Shown: piece after piece, positions 7,369 to 16,000 of the stretch
How the letters are laid out: each line of letters begins with the position of its first letter
How positions within the stretch are numbered: position 1 is the stretch's first letter
Assembly (NCBI GenBank): GCA_020025795.1
Contig: JAHHRK010000010.1
Span: 1 to 25,850, forward strand
Source: Faecalibacterium sp.
Lineage (GTDB): Bacteria; Bacillota; Clostridia; Oscillospirales; Ruminococcaceae
Length of the DNA: 25,850 bases
Reading direction: 5' to 3'
Notes under the pieces: generated by a model
Seen by the model: the letters and a program-made list of their open reading frames with translations, nothing else
Told to the model about the DNA's origin: nothing
Database searches by the model: none
Position numbers and translations under genes: made by a program

Positions 7369-8339
7369 CCTTTATACTCTCTTTCGTAAGGAGCCCAGGT
7401 ACGCTCACTGATGATATAGCGGGGACGGGCTTTGGTTTCCATATAAATCTTTCCGATATACTCGCCGATCACACCCAGGCACAGCAGCTGGATGCCGCCC
7501 ATAAAGCAGACGATGCAGACGGTGGATGCCCAGCCGGCAACAACATGGCCGGCAAAGGCACGAATTACAGCCCACAAAATGCCCAAAAAGCTCAGTGCAC
7601 TAATGACCACGCCCATAGCGGAAATAATGCGGATGGGCTTGACGGAAAGGCTGGTGATGCCGTCAAAGGCGAGCGCCAGCATTTTCTTCAGCGGATAGTG
7701 GCTTTCACCGGCGATGCGCTCGGCACGGTCGTAGTAGACGCTGGTGCTCTTGAAGCCCACCAGCGGCACCATGCCGCGCAGGAAGATGTTGACCTCCTTG
7801 AAGTCGGCAAAGTGGTTCAGCACGCGTGCGCTGATTAGGCGGTAGTCAGCGTGATTGAAAACAATGTCTGCGCCCATCCAGTTCATGATGTGGTAGAAGC
7901 CTTCGGCGGTAAAGCGCTTGAAGAAGGTATCGGTAGTGCGCTTGGCGCGTACGCCGTAAACCACTTCGCAGCCGTCCAGATAAGCGTCGATCATCTCGTG
8001 CATGGCATGAATGTCGTCCTGTCCGTCGCAGTCAATGGAGATCGTAACATCGCAATGCTCGCGTGCTTCCATCAGTCCAGCCAGAACAGCATTCTGGTGG
8101 CCGCGGTTACGGCTTTGGCTGATGCCGATGAAGTGGGGGTCCTGTCGGGCCAAATCTTCGATGATTTCCCAGGTTTTATCCTTGGAACCGTCGTTCACAA
8201 AGCAGATGCGGCTTTCGTCGCTGATTTTGTTTTCTTCCACCAGTTCAGCCAGCTCCTTGCGGAACATGGGTGCGGTGATGGGCAGTACAGTTTCCTCGTT
8301 ATAGCAGGGAATGACCATCCAAAGAATTGGTTTTGACAT
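7365..8339 (-). CDS. GtrB/DPM1-like membrane glycosyltransferase (family 2)
   Basis: 324 residues from ATG at 8339, preceded on the minus strand by GGAGGA (8347-8352); an in-frame extension further upstream runs into the regulator gene and is rejected. A GT2 domain starts with VIPCYNEE (9-16), VNDGSKD (48-54) and the nucleotide/metal motif DCDGQDD (103-109). Two C-terminal membrane helices (about 236-258 and 267-292) end in GEYIGKIY, the typical tail of GtrB-type enzymes that move glucose or another sugar from a nucleotide donor to undecaprenyl phosphate. The likely role is making a lipid-linked sugar for surface glycan decoration. Confidence 0.9.
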   Translation of the reverse strand: MSKPILWMVIPCYNEETVLPITAPMFRKELAELVEENKISDESRICFVNDGSKDKTWEIIEDLARQDPHFIGISQSRNRGHQNAVLAGLMEAREHCDVTISIDCDGQDDIHAMHEMIDAYLDGCEVVYGVRAKRTTDTFFKRFTAEGFYHIMNWMGADIVFNHADYRLISARVLNHFADFKEVNIFLRGMVPLVGFKSTSVYYDRAERIAGESHYPLKKMLALAFDGITSLSVKPIRIISAMGVVISALSFLGILWAVIRAFAGHVVAGWASTVCIVCFMGGIQLLCLGVIGEYIGKIYMETKARPRYIISERTWAPYEREYKG

Positions 8340-8379
8340 AAGAAAGTCCTCCAAATTATAAAATATCACGCATTGCTTT

Positions 8380-9066
8380 TTAGATATGTCCCAGATTTTC
8401 AATTTGTGCCCGATCCAGCAGTTTAAAGCTGTTTTTATAGGTTTCAAGTAAACCTTCGGCCTGCATCCGGGATAATTCCCGCGATAAGGCACTGCGCTCA
8501 CAGGACAGATATTCTGCCATTGCGGCGCGAGAATGGGGCACAGAAAAGGTGTCGGCACCGGCCTGTGCGGCAGCGTGCAGCAGATAGGCACAAATTTTGG
8601 CGCGCAGGCTTTTCAGGGTCAGAAGTTCGACCCGTGCCATCAGGGAAAAATATTTGTTGCCAATGGAGCCAACCAGATTATGCATCATTTTGCTGTAAGC
8701 AGCGGTGCAGTCTGTGGGCGGTTCCAGCAGCCGTTCATAGGAAAAAAACAGAACCTGACCGGCTTCTGTCATTTGAACAGTAACAGGACTGTTTAATCCG
8801 GTTCCGCCCAGTACATCGCCAAAGATGCCGCCTCGCTCCATTTGCGCTGTGGGAATCCGGTGCCCGTCCGGCATAGGGCGAAAGGCTTCTATTTTACCGG
8901 AAAGCAGAATCCCCATGGCGCTGCACGGCTGACCGTACTGCAAAAGCACCTCGCCTTTGCCGCAGCTGCGCAAGGTGGGGCGCAGGTGCTCCAACAGAAC
9001 GCATAACTCCTCAGTTGGGATGCCGCAGAACAGGCTGGTGCCACACAAGATAGGGGTGTAGTCCAT
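8380..9066 (-). CDS. Crp/Fnr family transcription regulator
   Basis: 228 residues. An N-terminal cyclic-nucleotide-binding-like beta-roll (about 10-115; GILLSGKIEAF, GGIFGD) is followed by a long helix and a C-terminal winged helix-turn-helix (about 178-208; AEYLSCERSALSRELSRM). Eight cysteines are present, including C8, C14, C22 and C120; some Fnr proteins hold an iron-sulfur cluster through N-terminal cysteines, but this spacing is not the E. coli pattern. It heads a three-gene minus-strand operon: only 40 bases with no terminator separate it from the glycosyltransferase. It is divergent from an ECF-type membrane protein it could control. Confidence 0.9.
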   Translation of the reverse strand: MDYTPILCGTSLFCGIPTEELCVLLEHLRPTLRSCGKGEVLLQYGQPCSAMGILLSGKIEAFRPMPDGHRIPTAQMERGGIFGDVLGGTGLNSPVTVQMTEAGQVLFFSYERLLEPPTDCTAAYSKMMHNLVGSIGNKYFSLMARVELLTLKSLRAKICAYLLHAAAQAGADTFSVPHSRAAMAEYLSCERSALSRELSRMQAEGLLETYKNSFKLLDRAQIENLGHI

Positions 9067-9079
9067 AAGAGCCTCCTTT

Positions 9080-9093
9080 GTTGCACCGGCAAC
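9080..9093. promoter_or_regulatory. Fnr-shaped palindrome in the regulator's leader
   Basis: GTTGC-ACCG-GCAAC is a perfect 5-4-5 inverted repeat, the same layout as Fnr-type sites (TTGAT-N4-ATCAA). It lies between the predicted start of transcription (about 9102) and the start codon (9066) of the Crp/Fnr gene, where binding would block its own transcription. It also lies in the 108-base divergent spacer shared with the ECF-type gene. Confidence 0.4.
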
Positions 9094-9108
9094 CGAATTT
9101 CTATCTGT

Positions 9109-9137
9109 ATTATAGTAAACTTTGGAATAGAGTGCAA
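9109..9137 (-). promoter_or_regulatory. Sigma-A promoter of the Crp/Fnr operon
   Basis: On the minus strand, TTGCAC (9137-9132), a 17-base spacer and a perfect TATAAT (9114-9109). Transcription would start near 9102, about 36 bases before the start codon. Confidence 0.8.
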
Positions 9138-9174
9138 TAAAAAATACTGCTTTTGGGAAAGAGAGGATATTCGC

Positions 9175-9711
9175 GTGAAAAAGGATTCTGTGAAGTTTCT
9201 GGTGCGTACAGCGGTTCTGCTGGCGCTGTGTGTGGTGATTCAGCTGGTTGTAACTGGCCAGTGGATCAAAGGCCCATTGGTCAACACCGTGCTTTTGGTG
9301 GCGGCTATGGCAGTTGGTCTGCCTGGCGGACTGGTGGTAGCGATCCTGAATCCGTTATTGGTGTTTCTCATCAATGCGCCCGGCCCCATGAAGCTGTGCC
9401 CGCAGATTTTGCCTGTTGTGATGCTTGGCAACTGCGTGCTGGTTCTGGTTGCATGGCTGCTGCGCAAGCCTGCTATGGGCATTCCCGGCCTGGTGGCAGC
9501 CGCAGTTGCTAAGGGTCTGGTGATGACGGCATTGACCAGCTGGGTCGTGTTGCCGTTCTTTGGCGCAAAGCTGGTGGCAAAGGGTCTGGATGCTACTGTT
9601 AAGATCATGTTCGGAATGACACAGCTGTATACCGCCGCGATTGGCTGTGTGGTATTTTTCCTGATTTGGCAGGTGCTGAAAAAGGTGCCGGGCTTGGTGA
9701 CAAAAAAATAA
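9175..9711 (+). CDS. ECF-transporter S-component-like membrane protein
   Basis: 178 residues starting at GTG 9175, with GAGAGG (9161-9166) upstream. About five to six hydrophobic helices, a short basic N-terminus (MKKDSVKF) and a basic C-terminal end. Size and helix pattern match substrate-binding S components of energy-coupling factor vitamin/metal importers, which borrow shared EcfA/EcfT subunits encoded elsewhere. The PGGLVVAILNPLLVFLI segment is typical of this group. No riboswitch is seen upstream and the substrate is unknown. It is divergent from the Crp/Fnr regulator. Other small integral membrane families cannot be excluded. Confidence 0.65.
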   Translation: MKKDSVKFLVRTAVLLALCVVIQLVVTGQWIKGPLVNTVLLVAAMAVGLPGGLVVAILNPLLVFLINAPGPMKLCPQILPVVMLGNCVLVLVAWLLRKPAMGIPGLVAAAVAKGLVMTALTSWVVLPFFGAKLVAKGLDATVKIMFGMTQLYTAAIGCVVFFLIWQVLKKVPGLVTKK

Positions 9712-9720
9712 GAGAAAAAG

Positions 9721-9752
9721 ATCCCCACCGTGCCTGCGGTGGGGATTTCTTT
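9721..9752. terminator. Intrinsic terminator, probably bidirectional
   Basis: A 10-bp stem ATCCCCACCG (9721-9730) with CGGTGGGGAT (9737-9746), then TTTCTTT on the plus strand and a T-rich run (complement of AGAGAAAAAG) on the minus strand. It separates the convergent ECF-like gene and hemW. Confidence 0.88.
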
Positions 9753-10833
9753 ATAAAAGCTGTGCCAGAATACTATTTTGTACGATCAACCCGGCGGGGG
9801 TAAGCGATAGTGTGTTGCCATCGTAGCGGGCATAGCCGACCTCGACACACTTTTGCAGGAATTTTTCCTGCGCCGGAGTGAAAGGCTTTCCGCCGCGGCG
9901 ATGGTATTCCGCCAGATTCAGACCAGTGGTCAAGCGGAGCTGCAAAATCATATAATCCAAAGGACCGCAGTCTCCATCCATGACAGGAGCGCAATCACCC
10001 TGAATGAAAGCTTCGGTGTCCTGCGGGTAGTAGAAGCGCCGATTGCCCATGGCACTGTGTGCCGCCGGGCCAATGCCCAGATAGTCCTCACAGTTCCAGT
10101 AGAGCATATTGTGCTTGCCTTCGTGGCCAGGCTGGGCAAAGTTGGAGATTTCGTACTGGTGATATCCTGCCTTTTCCAGCTGGCTGACGGCGTAGAGATA
10201 AAAATCTGCGGCGGCGTCCGCATCCGGCAGGCCAGCAGGCGGATTTTTGCCAAACGCGGAATCTGGCTCAATTTTCAAAAGATAGGCGGAAATGTGAGTG
10301 GCGCCGCCTTCCTGGATGAGTGCCAGTGTTTCATCAAATTCTTCGCGGGTATAATAGGGCAGAGCCAGCATGATGTCACCGCAAATTTCAGGAAAACCTG
10401 CCTGCCGCGCTGCAGCGAAAGCGGCACGTGCCTGTGCGGCATTGTGGGGGCGGCCCAGAGTACGCAACTGGCTGTCACGGGCGCTCTGTACACCAAAGGA
10501 AATCCGATTGACCCCGGCGGCACGGAACGCGGCCAGACTTTCGGGTGTGACGGTTTCCGGATTGGCTTCCAGTGTGATTTCGGCATCGGGAGCCGGGTGA
10601 GAGGCATCCAGAATACGTTTTACATCTGCGGGAGATAATAGGCTGGGGGTGCCGCCGCCAAAATAGACGGTATCAGGGTGAAGCGCTTCGCCGCCGCCAA
10701 AGGCATCCAGCTCACGCAAAAGTGCCTGCACAAATGCGTCAGGAACCTGCCGCTTTCCGGGAGCCGCGTAAAAATCGCAGTAGCGGCATTTGGAAAAGCA
10801 GTAAGGAATATGATAGTAAAGACCCAGTGCCAT
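9751..10833 (-). CDS. hemW: Radical SAM heme chaperone HemW (coproporphyrinogen oxidase-like)
   Basis: 360 residues. The radical SAM cluster motif is C12-x3-C16-x2-C19 followed by DF, the HemW pattern that separates it from true HemN. GGGTPS (59-64) is the SAM-binding glycine-rich segment. The C-terminal HemW domain is recognised by ISNFAQPGHE and NMLYWN...YLGIGPAAHS. HemW proteins bind heme and S-adenosylmethionine and act as heme chaperones rather than coproporphyrinogen oxidases. GGAGCTG lies upstream of the start on the minus strand. In many Firmicutes it follows lepA; here it stands alone, opposite the Bax inhibitor-like gene. Confidence 0.92.
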   Translation of the reverse strand: MALGLYYHIPYCFSKCRYCDFYAAPGKRQVPDAFVQALLRELDAFGGGEALHPDTVYFGGGTPSLLSPADVKRILDASHPAPDAEITLEANPETVTPESLAAFRAAGVNRISFGVQSARDSQLRTLGRPHNAAQARAAFAAARQAGFPEICGDIMLALPYYTREEFDETLALIQEGGATHISAYLLKIEPDSAFGKNPPAGLPDADAAADFYLYAVSQLEKAGYHQYEISNFAQPGHEGKHNMLYWNCEDYLGIGPAAHSAMGNRRFYYPQDTEAFIQGDCAPVMDGDCGPLDYMILQLRLTTGLNLAEYHRRGGKPFTPAQEKFLQKCVEVGYARYDGNTLSLTPAGLIVQNSILAQLL

Positions 10834-10920
10834 AAAAGAATTACAGCTCCTTCATAATCGTTTCATGTTTTTCCTTTATACTATACCATAATGCAAGTGC
10901 ATTGGGAAATGCCGAGAATC

Positions 10921-10949
10921 TTGACAAATTGTGTGAAACAGGATATCTT
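10921..10949 (+). promoter_or_regulatory. Sigma-A promoter of the Bax inhibitor-like gene
   Basis: Consensus TTGACA (10921-10926), a 17-base spacer and TATCTT (10944-10949). The predicted start near 10956 leaves a very short leader containing GAGGAGATGAGG before ATG 10974. Confidence 0.75.
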
Positions 10950-10973
10950 GGCTAGAAAAGAGGAGATGAGGAT

Positions 10974-11693
10974 ATGAATAACCAAGGATACTCTTATAAT
11001 TACAACGCTCAGGATACCGGCTACGGGATGTCGCTGAGCTATGGCCAGTATTTGAGCCGTACCTTCCGCTGGATGGCCATTGGTTTGATGCTGACCTTTG
11101 CTGTGGCATGTACAGTGGCCTACACCAATCTGATTTATATGGTGTACACGCTGTATCTGCCGCTGACGCTGGTAGAATTGGCTATGGTGTTTGTGCTGAG
11201 CGCACGGGTAAACAATCTGCAGGTGAACACGGCACGAATGCTGTTTTTGGGCTATTCCGCGCTGAATGGTCTGGTCATGAGCATTTACTTTGTGATGTTT
11301 GATGCCAGCACGCTGGTGATGGCCTTTTTGGCATCGGCACTGTACTTCGGCATCATGGCTGTGTACGGTGCAAAAACCAGCCACGACATGATGGGCTGGG
11401 GCAAAATGCTGACGGCTGGCCTGATTTCTATGCTGCTGTGCAGTTTTGTGGGCATGTTGTTCGGCATGGGCTTTATGACCAGTATGCTGTACAGTGCGCT
11501 GGGTCTGGGCTTGTTCATGCTGATTACGGCACGCGATGTGCAGATGCTGCAGCACAGTTATCAGTGGTTCAGCAATGATGCCGCTACGCTGGAAAAATCC
11601 GCTATCTACGGCGCACTGTCGCTGTATCTGGACTTTATCAACATTTTCCTGTATGTTGTGCGCATCGTTGCAAGAAACCGCAGCAACGATTAA
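10974..11693 (+). CDS. Bax inhibitor-1/YccA family membrane protein
   Basis: 239 residues with seven predicted membrane helices from about residue 33 to 232, after a short polar, tyrosine/asparagine-rich N-terminus. Family landmarks: the ARD motif with D188 (TARDVQ, usually TAYDTQ) and D220 in SLYLDFINIFL. In the bacterial homologue YetJ an equivalent aspartate pair forms a pH-sensitive calcium leak gate, so a cation-leak function is plausible. It is a single-gene unit with its own promoter and terminator. Confidence 0.92.
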   Translation: MNNQGYSYNYNAQDTGYGMSLSYGQYLSRTFRWMAIGLMLTFAVACTVAYTNLIYMVYTLYLPLTLVELAMVFVLSARVNNLQVNTARMLFLGYSALNGLVMSIYFVMFDASTLVMAFLASALYFGIMAVYGAKTSHDMMGWGKMLTAGLISMLLCSFVGMLFGMGFMTSMLYSALGLGLFMLITARDVQMLQHSYQWFSNDAATLEKSAIYGALSLYLDFINIFLYVVRIVARNRSND

Positions 11694-11710
11694 TCGGTTT
11701 CCAAAAGCAT

Positions 11711-11750
11711 AAAAGCCGCCTGTGGGATTCCACGGGCGGCTTTTTCTTTT
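11711..11750 (+). terminator. Intrinsic terminator of the Bax inhibitor-like gene
   Basis: AAAAGCCGCC...GTGG pairs with CCAC...GGGCGGCTTT around a GATT loop, followed by TTTTTCTTTT. Confidence 0.9.
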
Positions 11751-11763
11751 TTATTGTATATTT

Positions 11764-11827
11764 TCCGTTCCACTGCTGCACACTATGACCAAAGCCGCCT
11801 GAATATCAGATCAAAATATGGAACGGA
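11764..11827 (+). promoter_or_regulatory. Inverted repeat that could mask the M23 gene's ribosome binding site
   Basis: TCCGTTCC (11764-11771) is the exact reverse complement of GGAACGGA (11820-11827), and the second arm overlaps the GGAG ribosome binding site (11825-11828). Pairing in the mRNA would hide that site. The transcript start is not known, so the first arm may not be transcribed. Confidence 0.3.
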
Positions 11828-11836
11828 GAAATAGCA

Positions 11837-12607
11837 ATGGAAAAAATGCGGGATTTTCTGCGGGATCACGGTATGGTGTGTGCGGTGGTCTTGTGTGCCT
11901 GCGCTGCGGTTTTTACCGGAGCATGGGCAGTACGCACCATACAGCATGAGCTGGGCCGCCAGGTACCACCTGCGACCGAACAGCAAAAACAACAGGAGGA
12001 GCCTGCGCCGCTTTCGCCGCAGACCCAGCCGGAATGGGAGGAAAATGAATGGAACACAGGATTCGATGTGGCCGGGCGCGCCGAGGGTATCCCGGAAGAA
12101 CGGTCTTCCAATGGGGAGCATGCCTCCTCGGGTGCATCGTCTGGTGCGTCTTCTGTTGGCAAACCTGGCGAAAAGCCCAGCGAGTCCACCGGGCCTGCCG
12201 ATGCGGGCAGTGCCTTGTACGGGCCGCCGGTGTCTGGTTCGGTGGTTCAGGCATTTAGTGGCGACGAACTGGTCTACAACGAAACGCTGGAGGACTGGCG
12301 TACCCATAATGGCACTGATTACGCTTGCGTGATTGGCAACGAGGTAAAGGCGCCGGCGTCCGGTAAGGTAGCGCTTGTCAAGGACAGCGGAAACTGGGGC
12401 GGCATGCTGGAACTGGTCGACGCCGAAAATCGTACCTGGCGGCTGTATGGTGTGGTTACAGGTGTGAAGGAAGGCGACGAAGTCACCTGTGGCCAGCAGG
12501 TAGGCAAAGTAGGCGGTATTGCCTGCGAAGCAGCAGTTGGCAGCCATGTCCATCTGGAAGTGGAACAGGACGGAAAATATCTGGACCCGGCAAGCATTAT
12601 TGGGTAA
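11837..12607 (+). CDS. Membrane-anchored M23 (LytM) peptidase-like protein, SpoIIQ-like
   Basis: 256 residues. One N-terminal membrane helix (about 13-31), a low-complexity linker rich in Gln, Pro, Glu, Ser and Gly (about 42-125), then an M23 domain (about 128-256). The four zinc-site positions look present: H157-x3-D161 and H237-x-H239. The usual YGH of the middle motif reads YGV (204-206), so the domain may be weakly active or structural. This layout fits the forespore protein SpoIIQ of spore formers, and also other anchored cell-wall hydrolases. Start ATG 11837 has GGAG at 11825-11828. It is a monocistronic unit. Confidence 0.82.
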   Translation: MEKMRDFLRDHGMVCAVVLCACAAVFTGAWAVRTIQHELGRQVPPATEQQKQQEEPAPLSPQTQPEWEENEWNTGFDVAGRAEGIPEERSSNGEHASSGASSGASSVGKPGEKPSESTGPADAGSALYGPPVSGSVVQAFSGDELVYNETLEDWRTHNGTDYACVIGNEVKAPASGKVALVKDSGNWGGMLELVDAENRTWRLYGVVTGVKEGDEVTCGQQVGKVGGIACEAAVGSHVHLEVEQDGKYLDPASIIG

Positions 12608-12614
12608 AAAGCAT

Positions 12615-12650
12615 ACAAAAAGCGTCACCCGTGAGGGTGACGCTTTTTGT
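12615..12650. terminator. Strong symmetrical terminator
   Basis: A 16-bp perfect stem ACAAAAAGCGTCACCC / GGGTGACGCTTTTTGT around a GTGA loop. Both strands carry a T-run, so it insulates the M23 gene from the surface-protein locus in either direction. Confidence 0.93.
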
Positions 12651-12797
12651 GTTGGAAAGAAGAAAATTCTTACATACAAGGGTTGCTTTTTGCTTTTTGA
12701 AGACTTTAATTTTTACAGAATATTTTTACCCTTGTTGCGCAACTGGGCAAATGTCTTGTGAAGATTAGTGATATTACTAAAATGGATTTTATAAAAA

Positions 12798-12813
12798 TAT
12801 CGTTAATACGATA
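12798..12813. promoter_or_regulatory. Operator-like palindrome
   Basis: TATCGT-TAAT-ACGATA, perfect 6-base arms over a 4-base centre, about 100 bases upstream of the first promoter of the surface-protein gene. The geometry fits a dimeric DNA-binding regulator in an activator position; no regulator gene adjoins it. Confidence 0.35.
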
Positions 12814-12908
12814 AAAACAAACGGCGAAATGAAAGCTCTTGCATGACGCAATGCATAAAAAAGACAGATGTATCTAACAACGTAAGGAAAAGTTTTGTGC
12901 ACAATCAC

Positions 12909-12937
12909 TTGAAAAAAAGTGAAGATTCAAGTATGAT
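12909..12937 (+). promoter_or_regulatory. Surface-protein promoter P1
   Basis: TTGAAA (12909-12914), a 17-base spacer and TATGAT (12932-12937): five of six matches to consensus in each box. Confidence 0.6.
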
Positions 12938-12960
12938 GAACGAAGATACTATGGAAGCGA

Positions 12961-12989
12961 TTGACAAAAATACAATGTGTCCATACAAA
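12961..12989 (+). promoter_or_regulatory. Surface-protein promoter P2
   Basis: Consensus TTGACA (12961-12966), a 17-base spacer and TACAAA (12984-12989). Transcription from about 12996 would give an ~87-base leader. Confidence 0.65.
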
Positions 12990-13082
12990 TACTTCGGCAC
13001 GCATCCAATAGAGTCAGAAAGAAGGGTGATAACGTAACAATTGAGACCGGTCATCCGAACGATTATTTTCAGGAGGAAGAAT

Positions 13083-16000
13083 ATGCGATCAGTGAAACAG
13101 AGAGTACTGGCAGCGCTTTTAACAGCAGCGATGCTTTGCACTTATGTTATGCCGGCATATGCGGCAGGAACTGCCAAGCCGGCGGTTGATGCAGCAGGCC
13201 AGACAGAGTATACGTATAAAGCGCTTTCGAAAGCGCCTATGAAAGATTCTGCTACGGCCAGCAGCGAAGAAAAATCAGATAATGAATGGAACGATGGCCC
13301 TGCAAGCTGGGCTTTTGATGGAAGTGTCACTACCTGCTGGCACAGCCGCTATACTGGAGGCGATGTTGCAGGTCCGCACTGGATCGAGTGGGATTTGACC
13401 CAAGGCGGTACTACGCCTGTATTGGTAGGCAGACTGCAGTATGAGGAAAAGACCCAACAGAATAATGGTAAATGGAAGACGATTCAGGTGGATGCCACTG
13501 TGGATGGTCAGGCCAAGACTGTTTTTAGTGGCAATATTACACGGAACAATCAGGGCGTAGCTGTGATTGATTTTCCAGATGGCCCGGTAAATGCTACGCA
13601 TATGAAAGTAACCATTACCGACAGTGATAACTGGAGTTCGCATAAGTTTGCCGCAGCAGGCGAGATTACCGTTTATCAGGCAATCCCTGCGGTTACCTAT
13701 AAACTGACTCTGGATCAGACTGCTGTTTCCCTGGAAAAGGGCAAGACAAAGAAGCTGAACTGGACCCTGACCGGCAGCGATAACAAGGCTGTAACCAATG
13801 GCGTTGATGTTGCTTGGGCTCCGGCAAGTGGGAAATTTGTCAATGTAGCAGCTGACGGCACGGTGACTGCAAAAGCAGTTGGCAAGGAAACCGTTACGGC
13901 AACGGCTACATACCAGGGTAAGACGTATACAGCAAACTGCGAAGTTACCGTAACGGAAACTCCGGTAGCAACAGGCGCAGCTGAAATTGATGGCAAGAGC
14001 TATGATACCCTGCATGCTGCTTTTGCAGCAGCCAAGGCAGGCGAAACCATTAAGGTTCTGCGCAATGTGACTTTTGGCGTCGATGAAGGCGAAGCAAGAA
14101 AGCCCATTTCCGTGGATAAGGCTGTAACGCTGGATCTGAACGGAAAAACAATCATTGGCAGCGTTGACAATGATAACGGCAAAAAAGAAAATGATGAAAA
14201 TGCGTTCAAGACCGTATTCTTTGTAGCAGATACCGGCGATCTGACCATTCAGGACTCCGGTGAAAACGGTGCTGTCATTGGTCGTAAACTGGAAACTCGT
14301 GATGATACCAGTGTTCTGCCTTGCACGGTAGTAACAGTAGATCATCAGGCAAAGCTGAAGGTCCACAGTGGTACGCTGATTGGTGAATACATGACCAAAG
14401 CTGTGGCTGCTGCAAGCGGCTATGCTGTGAGATACCAGTGGGGGCATGATCGTATCGAAACGGCAGAGATCGTGATTGACGGCGGTACGCTGATTGGTAC
14501 AAAGCTGGATGACGGCATGACCAATTACGGCGATGTGAATTGCTTTGGTACGGCTCTGTATGTAAATGACGGCGAAGTGACGGTTAGCGGCAAGGCTGAG
14601 CTGATTGGTATGGATGTTACCGGAAAGCTCCTCAAGGCCGGTGCAACCGCAATTCAAAAGAATTATGGTACCGTTACCATTCAGGACGAAGCAAAACTGA
14701 CAGGCCTGAAGGCAGATGCTGACGTGAATGCAGACTGCGCAGCAAGTGCCATTTATGCGCCGCGCTGCACCATTCAGATGAATGGCGGCCAGTTGGTGGG
14801 CGTTAGCACGACTGGTAAAATTTCCAACCAGAACAAGAGAGGCAAAAAAGTAAATGAACGCCTGAAAGCCATTGCGGTGAAAGGCTATTCCGATGGTAAA
14901 TCGACCCTGAATGTCACTGGTGGCGAAATTACTGGCGCATATGCTGCTGCTGTGGAAAACGGCTATGCTTTCGGTATCATGAACGAAGATGCAACTGTTA
15001 ACGTGGAAGGCGGAGAAGTCAACGCAGTCAAGCTGCTGGAAGGCGGTAAGATTAGCGGCGAATCTATCGTGACTGCTCTGAAAAATGCGGAAACAGGTAT
15101 TCTTAACGTAAAAAATGGTGCAATCAATGGCGCGGTGGGCACGGTAGAAGCAGGTGCTGTTGCAAATGCACTGGTGGTTGAGAAGGGTACTGTTTCTGTT
15201 ACCGGTGGCGTTTGGAATGGCAGCGCAAATGAAATTGCACTGGAGAACAATGCTCGACCGGAAGACTCTACCATCGAAGTGAATGGCGGCGTGTTTGCAC
15301 ATGACTTTGTTGCAGGTGCAAACGATCCGGCTTACCTGGCTGACGGCGCAAAGACGCAGCGTGGCGATTTGAATGGTGAAACCTGGACTCCCAGCGAGAA
15401 CGGCAAGCAGTATAAGGTTCTGGCAGGTCAGGAAAAGATCGCGGTTACCTTTAAGAACGGCGATGCTGTTGTAACGACGGTCAAGGTTGCACCTGGTGCA
15501 CAGCTGGGCACTCTGCCCGAAGCACCGCAGGCACCTTCCGGTAAGGTGTTCAAGGGCTGGTTCGATGCAGAAGGACACAAGGCTGAAACCACAACGGTTA
15601 TCGACAAGGCAACTACCTATACGGCTAAGTTTGGCATGGAAGAACTGACCGGACGTGATGTGAATTTCTATGCCTACATCAATGGCAAGGCAGAACTGGT
15701 TGAGCACAAGACCGATGTTACGGTTGGTTGGTATAATGGCCGCCAGCAGCTGTCTGCAGAACTTCTGGAATCTGTCTACGGCAAATTTGGTTTTACCGCA
15801 GAACAGCTGACGGCAGGTACCCGTTATTTCCCCAATACGAACCGCGATGACGGTACCATTTGGGGCGACTGTGTTGCAGTTGCAGTGGACGGCAAGGTGT
15901 ACCAGCCTACTGTGAACATCAAGACTAACACCACATTTGATGTATACTATCTGCCCAAGCAGACAGTAACAAACAACACGAGTAAGGATGATGCTGGTGT

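Larger units (their letters stand above)
12651..13082 (+). promoter_or_regulatory. AT-rich control region upstream of the giant surface protein
   Basis: 432 bases without a convincing gene and visibly richer in A+T than its neighbours. It holds two tandem sigma-A promoters (12909-12937 and 12961-12989), a 6-4-6 palindrome (12798-12813), and a 10-base perfect palindrome GTTGCGCAAC (12734-12743). The AGGAGG ribosome binding site of the next gene is at 13071-13076. A 64-codon open frame (12843-13037) overlaps both promoters and is not supported. Confidence 0.6.

Noticed and set aside
7362..8336. Plus-strand frames antisense to the glycosyltransferase
   Set aside because: They mirror the real minus-strand gene, which has clear GT2 motifs.
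11756..11790. A forespore sigma-F/sigma-G promoter before the M23 gene
   Set aside because: GTATA is present at 11756-11760 but no matching -10 element stands at the right distance.
12734..12743. GTTGCGCAAC as a second Crp/Fnr site related to 9080-9093
   Set aside because: The half-sites are the same letters but the spacing is zero instead of four, so a dimer binding both is unlikely; probably coincidence.
12843..13037. A 64-codon open frame upstream of the adhesin
   Set aside because: It overlaps both predicted promoters of the adhesin, lacks a ribosome binding site and has no recognisable features.
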